Positions 59,416 through 64,000 of a stretch of 64,000 nt of DNA are shown one piece after another (position 1 is the first letter of the stretch; each line of letters opens with the position of its first letter). The notes under the pieces are model-generated. The model was not told the DNA's origin. It saw only the letters and a list, made by a program, of their open reading frames with translations, and made no database searches. Source of the DNA: DASZQY01 sp963843565 (lineage in GTDB: Bacteria; Pseudomonadota; Alphaproteobacteria; Rhizobiales; Kaistiaceae); assembly GCA_963843565.1 (NCBI GenBank), contig CAWJKY010000003.1:1922001-1986000 (forward strand). The letters are read 5' to 3'. The translations under genes were made by a program, and so were the position numbers.

Positions 59416-60459
59416 CTACGCGGCGTAAGTCCGCCGGGACCGGTCCTTCGGCGGCACGCCGGTGGATTCGCGCAGCAGTATGTCGCTCGGCAGGTAGAGC
59501 TGGGAGGTCGGCGCTGTCGTCCCGCCGCCCTGCATCCGGGCGAGCAGCAGCCGCGCCGCCGCCTGCCCGACCGCATCCATGTCGCGATAGATGATGGTGA
59601 CCGGCGGCGTCATCATCTCGGAAAGGTCCGGATCGTCGGCGCCGATGATGGAAAGGTCGCCCGGCACCGAAAGCCCGAGCGCGCGGATCGCCTGGAGAAC
59701 GCCCTGCATGATGTCGTTGCCGGCCGCGAGAATGGCGGTGGGTGGGTTCTTGGCGCGCATCATCTTCACGGCATGGCTGTAGCCATACTGAATCGACTGC
59801 GACTCGCATTTGACGAGGTCGGGCACGATTTCGAGACCGGCCGCGTCCATTGCTTCGGTGAAGCCGCGGAGGCGTTCGCGACCGGGACGGATAGTCTTGG
59901 CAGCGGCGATCAAGGCAATCCGGGTGTGGCCGAGCGCGATCAGGTGCTGGGTCGCCCGGCGCATGGCTTCGGCGTGTTCGGAGAACACCACGTCCCTGTC
60001 GAGCCCGGTATCGCGGTCGAGGATCACGACGGGACCGGGATAGCCTGAAAGGGCTCGCAGGACCTGGTCGCTCGATTCGTCGCTCAGGCTGACGATGACG
60101 CCGTCCATCTGATGCTCGGCGGCGAATTTGAAGAACCGTGTCTCGCTGGCTTGCGTGCGCTCCGAGGAATGCAGAAACAAGGAATAGCCGGCTTGCGACA
60201 GCGCGCGCTCGGCGGCCCTGGCTACCTTTGAAAACAACGGGTTGGAGAAGTCGGGCACCAACAGACCGACCATCATCGTGCGGTGGGTGCGCATGGTGCG
60301 CGCGGCGATGTTGGGCACGTAGCCGAGTTCCGCCATCGCCTCCTGCACGCGGCGGCGGGTGGCCTCGTTCACGTTCGCGCTGTTGGAGCCAACTCGGGAC
60401 ACGGTGCCCATCGACACCTGTGCCGCCTTGGCGACATCCCGGATTGTCGGCTTGCGCAT
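59416..60459 (-). CDS. LacI-family transcriptional regulator
   Basis: 347 residues from ATG 60459. The DNA-binding domain is PTIRDVAKAAQVSMGTVSRVGSNSANVNEATRRRVQEA with the hinge LGYVPNIAARTM; the periplasmic-binding-protein-like core follows (VGLLVPDFSNPLFSKVARAAE, TAILAAGNDIMQGVLQAIRALG, LSIIGADDPDLSEMMTPPVTII). SRVGS replaces the more usual SR-LN. Divergent from the alpha-L-rhamnosidase gene, and three similar CG-centred dyads flank these genes, so it very likely represses the rhamnosidase and the sugar-importer genes after it. Effector is probably rhamnose or a rhamnoside. Confidence 0.92.
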   Translation of the reverse strand: MRKPTIRDVAKAAQVSMGTVSRVGSNSANVNEATRRRVQEAMAELGYVPNIAARTMRTHRTMMVGLLVPDFSNPLFSKVARAAERALSQAGYSLFLHSSERTQASETRFFKFAAEHQMDGVIVSLSDESSDQVLRALSGYPGPVVILDRDTGLDRDVVFSEHAEAMRRATQHLIALGHTRIALIAAAKTIRPGRERLRGFTEAMDAAGLEIVPDLVKCESQSIQYGYSHAVKMMRAKNPPTAILAAGNDIMQGVLQAIRALGLSVPGDLSIIGADDPDLSEMMTPPVTIIYRDMDAVGQAAARLLLARMQGGGTTAPTSQLYLPSDILLRESTGVPPKDRSRRTYAA

Positions 60460-60566
60460 CGTCCCGTCTCGACCTCTTGGCGGCCACCGTAGGTTACTCC
60501 CCGGGGGGCGGCAACCGTCCCGGGAGTGACCAGGGGCGAAGCGGACATCGTCCACTTGAAACACCG

Positions 60567-60580
60567 TGGTTACGTTTTCA
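60567..60580. promoter_or_regulatory. LacI-type operator candidate 1
   Basis: TGGTTACGTTTTCA matches the symmetric LacI-family pattern TGAAAACGTTTTCA at 11 of 14 positions with a perfect right half. It lies 108-121 bp upstream of the LacI gene start, in the 423-bp divergent region, and so may mediate autoregulation and control of the rightward genes. Confidence 0.55.
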
Positions 60581-60655
60581 CCTCGTACGCATGAAACAGT
60601 CTCCTGTAAAGTGTGGCCCTCAGATTGGATTGCCCAGCACCCGCACCACGCGGGT

Positions 60656-60685
60656 TTGCATCGCCTCAATTCGATGTTGTATAAC
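60656..60685 (+). promoter_or_regulatory. Candidate sigma-70 promoter for the rhamnosidase operon
   Basis: TTGCAT (60656-60661) and TATAAC (60680-60685) with 18-bp spacing is the best -35/-10 pair I see in the divergent region. It would place the start point near 60692, between the two operator candidates and about 190 bp before the rhamnosidase ATG. The rest of the 423-bp gap 60460-60882 contains no gene I can support. Confidence 0.35.
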
Positions 60686-60798
60686 CCCTTGATATTGCCA
60701 ATCTTTTCACGCATTCCAACGTGGGGCGACTTCTTGTCCGCGAAGGGCCGGTCGCGAAGTCCGGCGTCGTCAGCGACATCGGGATTATTGAAATTCCA

Positions 60799-60812
60799 TG
60801 TTGACGTTTTCA
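60799..60812. promoter_or_regulatory. LacI-type operator candidate 2
   Basis: TGTTGACGTTTTCA, again 11 of 14 to the symmetric pattern and sharing ACGTTTTCA with candidate 1. Centre-to-centre distance to candidate 1 is 232 bp, near a whole number of helical turns, which would allow looping. It overlaps a TTGACG that could itself be a -35. Confidence 0.55.
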
Positions 60813-60882
60813 TTGTGCCGCGTCAGCATCCAGTCAATGCACACGACTGGCGGCGCAGCCAGCGACCAACTGGGGGGATGGG

Positions 60883-63537
60883 ATGCAACCTTTGCCTATG
60901 GGCCCGACGCCACGCGTCCGTGGGGACGGAACGCCAGAGTTCGGGTGGCGCCTGTCCGATGCGCGGCCGTTCCGGCAGGCCGCGTACGAGATCGAGGTCG
61001 CGACCTCGGTCGCGTTCGCCGGCGCCGACATTGTCTGGCGCAGTGGCAGGGTTGTGAGCGGCCAGATGCACGCCCTCCCCTATGGGGGCGACTCGCTGGA
61101 GCCGCACCGCGCCTACTTCTGGCGCGTGCGGTTATGGGGCGAGGATGACGCCGAAAGCGGATGGAGCGAACCAGCCGCCTGGGAGACGGCCAAGCTCTCG
61201 GCGACTGACTGGACAGCCGAGATGATCACGCCGGAGACCGACGCCGGCGTCGAGGGCCGTTGTCCGACCGTCACCAGGACATTCGATCTCCCCGACCTGC
61301 CGGCGCGGGCGCGGCTCTACATCACCGCCTACGGTCTCTACAGCGCGAGCATCAACGGAGAGCCCGTCGGCCATGACGAACTGACGCCCGGCTGGACCTC
61401 ATACACCGACCGGCTCGGCTATCAGACCTATGACGTGGGCGCGCTGCTCCGGGCCGGCAGCAATACGATCACCGTGACGCTGGCGGACGGCTGGTATCGC
61501 GGTCGGCTGTGCTGGCCGCCCAACGCCATCATGAACGGATATGGCACGCAGATCGGTTGCATCGCCGAACTGCGGTTGACCGACGCCAAGGGTTCCGCGT
61601 CGACGATCGCCACCGACGGCAGTTGGCGCAGTGGGCGTTCGCCGGTCGTGTTCGCGAGTATCTACGACGGAGAAACCTACGACGCGCGTCTCGAGGGTGA
61701 GGACGCCAACGTCGCCGGGGTGCGCATTATCGACTTCGACAAATCGACGCTGGTGGCGCAGGAATCCGAGACGGTCCAGGCCATCGCCGAACTCCAGCCC
61801 GTGGAGGTGACCCGGGCCTCGGACGGCACATTGTTCTACGACTTCGGCCAGAATATCGCGGGCGTGGTTCGCTTCACGGTGCGGGGCGAGCGCGGCGCCA
61901 AGCTCACCATCGATCACGCCGAGATCATGCGCGACGGCGACCTCGGCCAGAACAGCCTCAGGACGGCCAAGGCGCGTGCGGTCTACACGCTCAGGGGAGA
62001 GGCGGACGAGACCCACCAGCCGAGCTTCACGTTCATGGGCTTCCGGCACGTCCGCGTGAGCATCGAGGGCAAGGCCGAACTCGTTTCGATGGTGGCTCTG
62101 CCACTCTCGTCGGCGCTGAGGGTCACAGGGCATTTTTCCTGCGGCGACGAGTTCGTCACGCGGCTGCACGAAAACGCGAGCTGGAGCCTCAACGGCAACT
62201 TCATCGACATCCCCACCGACTGTCCGCAGCGCGACGAGCGGCTCGGGTGGTGCGGCGACGCGCAGATCTTTTCACCAACCGCCAACTACCTCAGGGACGG
62301 CGCGCAGTTCTTCAAGAAGTGGCTGCGCGACATGGTTGCCGACCAGCGGGACGACGGGGCGATCAGCCACGTTGTGCCCAACCCCACGCGTTTCCACGAA
62401 GAGGTGATGCCGAACTTCTACGGCAGCGCGGGATGGGGCGACGCTATCTGCAACGTGCCGTGGACGATCTACCTTTTCTACGGCGACACCGAAGTGCTCG
62501 CCGAGACGCTGCCGGCGATGCAACGCTGGGTGCAGTACCTCCTGCGCTACAGCGTCGACAACATCGTGCAGCCGCCATCGGCCATGCAGCAACGCGGCTT
62601 CACGTTCGGCGACTGGCTGCAGCCGACGACGTTCCAGGGCCGCCTGCCGCCCAACGCCAAACCGAACCCGAACACCAGCGACGACTATGTGGCGACGGTG
62701 TTCCTGTACTCCTCCGCGCGCACCACGGCGCGCGCCGCGGGTGTGCTCGGGAACAAGGACGTCGAGGCCGAGTACAACGCCATCGCGGACCGTGTGAAGA
62801 CCGCCTTTCAGCGCGAATACATTACCGGCAGCGGCCGGCTCGCCTCGGGCTCGCAGGGCGCCTACGTGTTTGCGCTCTATCACGACCTGTTGCCGGACGC
62901 GCTCGTGCCGCAAGCGGTCGAGGCCCTGCGCAAGGCCATCGTGCGCACCGAGGGGCACATTGCGACGGGCATCATGAGCACGCCGCTCGTCCTTCCGACC
63001 CTCTCCAAGGTGGGCCTGCACAAGGAGGCAATCCAGCTCCTGCTGCAGAAGACGAATCCGGCGTGGCTTTACCAGGTCAAGCGCGGGGCGACGACGATCT
63101 GGGAGCGCTGGGACGGAATTGACTTCGAGGACTCCGCCGAGCCGCGGATGAACTCGTACAACCACTATGCCTACGGCGCGGTGTGCTTCTGGTTCTACCA
63201 TAACCTCGCAGGCATCCAGCCCGACGTTACCGCACCCGGCTTCGCGAAGATCACGCTCGCCCCCGAGTTCCATCGCGAGCTGTCGCCACTCAAGGCGAGC
63301 TACGATTCGCATGTCGGTCCGATCAGCGGGGCCTGGACCTTCGACGGCGACACGGTGACCTACGACGTCTCGACACCGGGCGGGACGACGACAACGCTGC
63401 GCCTGCCCGCGGGCTCCACCGACATTCGCATCGACGATGCAGCCTTGTCCCGACAACAAGCCAGCGCGGCGACTGGGACGGGGTTGCCGATGTCGCCCGG
63501 CCCGCATCGCATCACGCTGAAGCTGCCAACGACCTGA
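60883..63537 (+). CDS. GH78 alpha-L-rhamnosidase (cytoplasmic)
   Basis: 884 residues with the multi-domain GH78 plan: N-terminal beta-sandwich domains (SGRVVSGQMHALPYGG, RLYITAYGLYSASINGEPVG) and an (alpha/alpha)6 catalytic domain from about residue 410. The catalytic region DIPTDCPQRDERLGWCGDAQ holds the general acid, and ATTIWERWDGID is also conserved. A C-terminal beta domain follows. No signal peptide is present, so rhamnosides must be imported before hydrolysis. The ATG lies behind TGGGGGGATGGG. It releases L-rhamnose for the neighbouring pathway and is followed 29 bp later by a sugar-binding protein gene. Confidence 0.93.
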   Translation: MQPLPMGPTPRVRGDGTPEFGWRLSDARPFRQAAYEIEVATSVAFAGADIVWRSGRVVSGQMHALPYGGDSLEPHRAYFWRVRLWGEDDAESGWSEPAAWETAKLSATDWTAEMITPETDAGVEGRCPTVTRTFDLPDLPARARLYITAYGLYSASINGEPVGHDELTPGWTSYTDRLGYQTYDVGALLRAGSNTITVTLADGWYRGRLCWPPNAIMNGYGTQIGCIAELRLTDAKGSASTIATDGSWRSGRSPVVFASIYDGETYDARLEGEDANVAGVRIIDFDKSTLVAQESETVQAIAELQPVEVTRASDGTLFYDFGQNIAGVVRFTVRGERGAKLTIDHAEIMRDGDLGQNSLRTAKARAVYTLRGEADETHQPSFTFMGFRHVRVSIEGKAELVSMVALPLSSALRVTGHFSCGDEFVTRLHENASWSLNGNFIDIPTDCPQRDERLGWCGDAQIFSPTANYLRDGAQFFKKWLRDMVADQRDDGAISHVVPNPTRFHEEVMPNFYGSAGWGDAICNVPWTIYLFYGDTEVLAETLPAMQRWVQYLLRYSVDNIVQPPSAMQQRGFTFGDWLQPTTFQGRLPPNAKPNPNTSDDYVATVFLYSSARTTARAAGVLGNKDVEAEYNAIADRVKTAFQREYITGSGRLASGSQGAYVFALYHDLLPDALVPQAVEALRKAIVRTEGHIATGIMSTPLVLPTLSKVGLHKEAIQLLLQKTNPAWLYQVKRGATTIWERWDGIDFEDSAEPRMNSYNHYAYGAVCFWFYHNLAGIQPDVTAPGFAKITLAPEFHRELSPLKASYDSHVGPISGAWTFDGDTVTYDVSTPGGTTTTLRLPAGSTDIRIDDAALSRQQASAATGTGLPMSPGPHRITLKLPTT

Positions 63538-63548
63538 AAACGTACTCA
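63535..63548. promoter_or_regulatory. LacI-type operator candidate 3
   Basis: TGAAAACGTACTCA matches the symmetric pattern at 12 of 14 positions with a perfect left half. It starts on the rhamnosidase stop codon and ends 18 bp before the sugar-binding protein ATG, partly beside its ribosome-binding site, suggesting a separate LacI-controlled point for the importer. Confidence 0.55.
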
Positions 63549-63566
63549 GTGGGAGGAAAAACCAAA

Positions 63567-64000
63567 ATGAAATTCCTGAGAACGACTGCCCTCGCCTTCC
63601 TAGGCGCGGCGATCACTGCGACCGTGTCTGGCGCCGCCAGTGCCCAGACGATATCGGCCTATCTCGGCCAGCTCTATTCGCCCGATGCCACGCCGCAGTC
63701 CAAGGTCGTCATGGACGATCTGATCGCGCAGTTCGAGAAGATCCATCCCGGCGCCAAGGTCGAGATGATCCCTTACATGGGCGGTGACCAGACCAGCTAC
63801 TACGCCTGGCTGACGACGCGGTTCTCGGGTGGCGACGAGCCCGACATCGCCTGGGCGCACTGGTACGACCGCAATGCCCAGCGCGACCGCTGGCTGGCCC
63901 TCAACAGCTACCTCGACAAGCCCAACGACTATGTCCCGGCGGGGCAGCCCGGCCACGACAAGTGGTCTGACGAATTCCAGGAGAACGTCATGGCGCAGAT
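63567..64000 (+). CDS. ABC transporter sugar-binding protein, family 1, N-terminal part (cut by window edge)
   Basis: 144 codons are visible before the window ends. The ATG follows GGGAGGAAAA. A signal peptide (MKFLRTTALAFLGAAITATV-type, cleavage near ASAQT) leads to a family-1 oligosaccharide-binding start: MDDLIAQFEKIHPGAKVEMIPYMGGDQ, followed by GGDEPDIAWAHWYDRNAQRDRWLALNSYLDKP. This is a different importer class from the RhaS-type one at 48259: family-1 proteins usually take oligosaccharides. Together with the cytoplasmic rhamnosidase, import of rhamnose-containing oligosaccharides is a fair inference; permease genes should follow beyond base 64000. Confidence 0.9.
   Translation, partial: MKFLRTTALAFLGAAITATVSGAASAQTISAYLGQLYSPDATPQSKVVMDDLIAQFEKIHPGAKVEMIPYMGGDQTSYYAWLTTRFSGGDEPDIAWAHWYDRNAQRDRWLALNSYLDKPNDYVPAGQPGHDKWSDEFQENVMAQ

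Noticed and set aside
1..64000. CRISPR arrays, tRNA/rRNA genes, insertion sequences and prophage genes
   Set aside because: Looked for on both strands; no spaced repeats, cloverleaf-like segments, transposase or phage proteins were recognised.

Overview
The window is high-GC, gene-dense bacterial DNA with long strings of ATGA/GTGA stop-start overlaps. Gene content (RbsA/RhaT-type sugar ABC importers, non-phosphorylative sugar-acid pathways, an AtzE/AtzF amidohydrolase cluster, many Gfo/Idh and GntR-FCD proteins) fits an alphaproteobacterium of the Rhizobiales (Hyphomicrobiales) type. This is an inference from content and style, not from a marker gene. I see no rRNA, tRNA, CRISPR array, insertion sequence, prophage or plasmid gene. 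The left edge cuts a cysteine hydrolase and the right edge cuts an ABC sugar-binding protein.

Region 1 (1-8420) is a nitrogen-salvage locus. It holds two isochorismatase-fold cysteine hydrolases flanking a BMP/nucleoside-type ABC ATPase, then a translationally coupled AtzG-like / AtzE-like / 5-formyl-THF cyclo-ligase-like / AtzH(HpxZ)-like string. A convergent allophanate hydrolase (AtzF type) and a divergent cytosine-deaminase-like amidohydrolase follow. Together these look like import and stepwise hydrolysis of a ureide, biuret-like or oxalurate-like compound to ammonia and CO2.

Region 2 (8410-16404) carries a cytochrome P450 whose 3' end overlaps a convergent NRPS-like adenylation-carrier-thioesterase protein by 47 bp, then a GT2 glycosyltransferase and a two-domain GT4 glycosyltransferase, probably a small specialised-metabolite or surface-glycan locus.

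Region 3 (16525-23881) is an XRE-type regulator fused translationally to a six-gene hydrogenase-4/complex-I-like membrane complex (HyfB, C, E, F, G, I order). Its large-subunit homologue has lost all four Ni-Fe cysteines while its small subunit keeps the proximal Fe-S cysteines. It is therefore an energy-converting hydrogenase-related (Ehr-like) complex of unknown reaction.

Region 4 (23886-31425) is sugar and nucleoside salvage: ribokinase, FucU-type mutarotase, threonine dehydratase, nucleoside hydrolase, GH38 alpha-mannosidase and a 3-hydroxyacyl-CoA-dehydrogenase-like enzyme.

Region 5 (31433-47380) is a divergent sugar-catabolic island around a pair of direct-repeat operators. Leftward lie SDR, SMP-30 lactonase and enolase-superfamily dehydratase. 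Rightward lie an AraF-like binding protein, AraG/AraH-like importer, aldose epimerase, class III CoA-transferase, enoyl-CoA hydratase, GntR regulator, GH88/105 hydrolase, RraA-like protein and three Gfo/Idh oxidoreductases. A CoA-transferase and hydratase coupled to sugar oxidation is the best candidate here for an undescribed pathway.

Region 6 (47433-64000) is an L-rhamnose system: RhaS-like binding protein, two permeases, ATPase, aldo/keto reductase and SDR on one strand; aldolase, two dehydratases (one RhmD), lactonase, GntR regulator and rhamnose mutarotase on the other. A LacI regulator, a cytoplasmic GH78 alpha-L-rhamnosidase and a second, family-1 sugar importer follow, with three similar LacI-type operator candidates around them.
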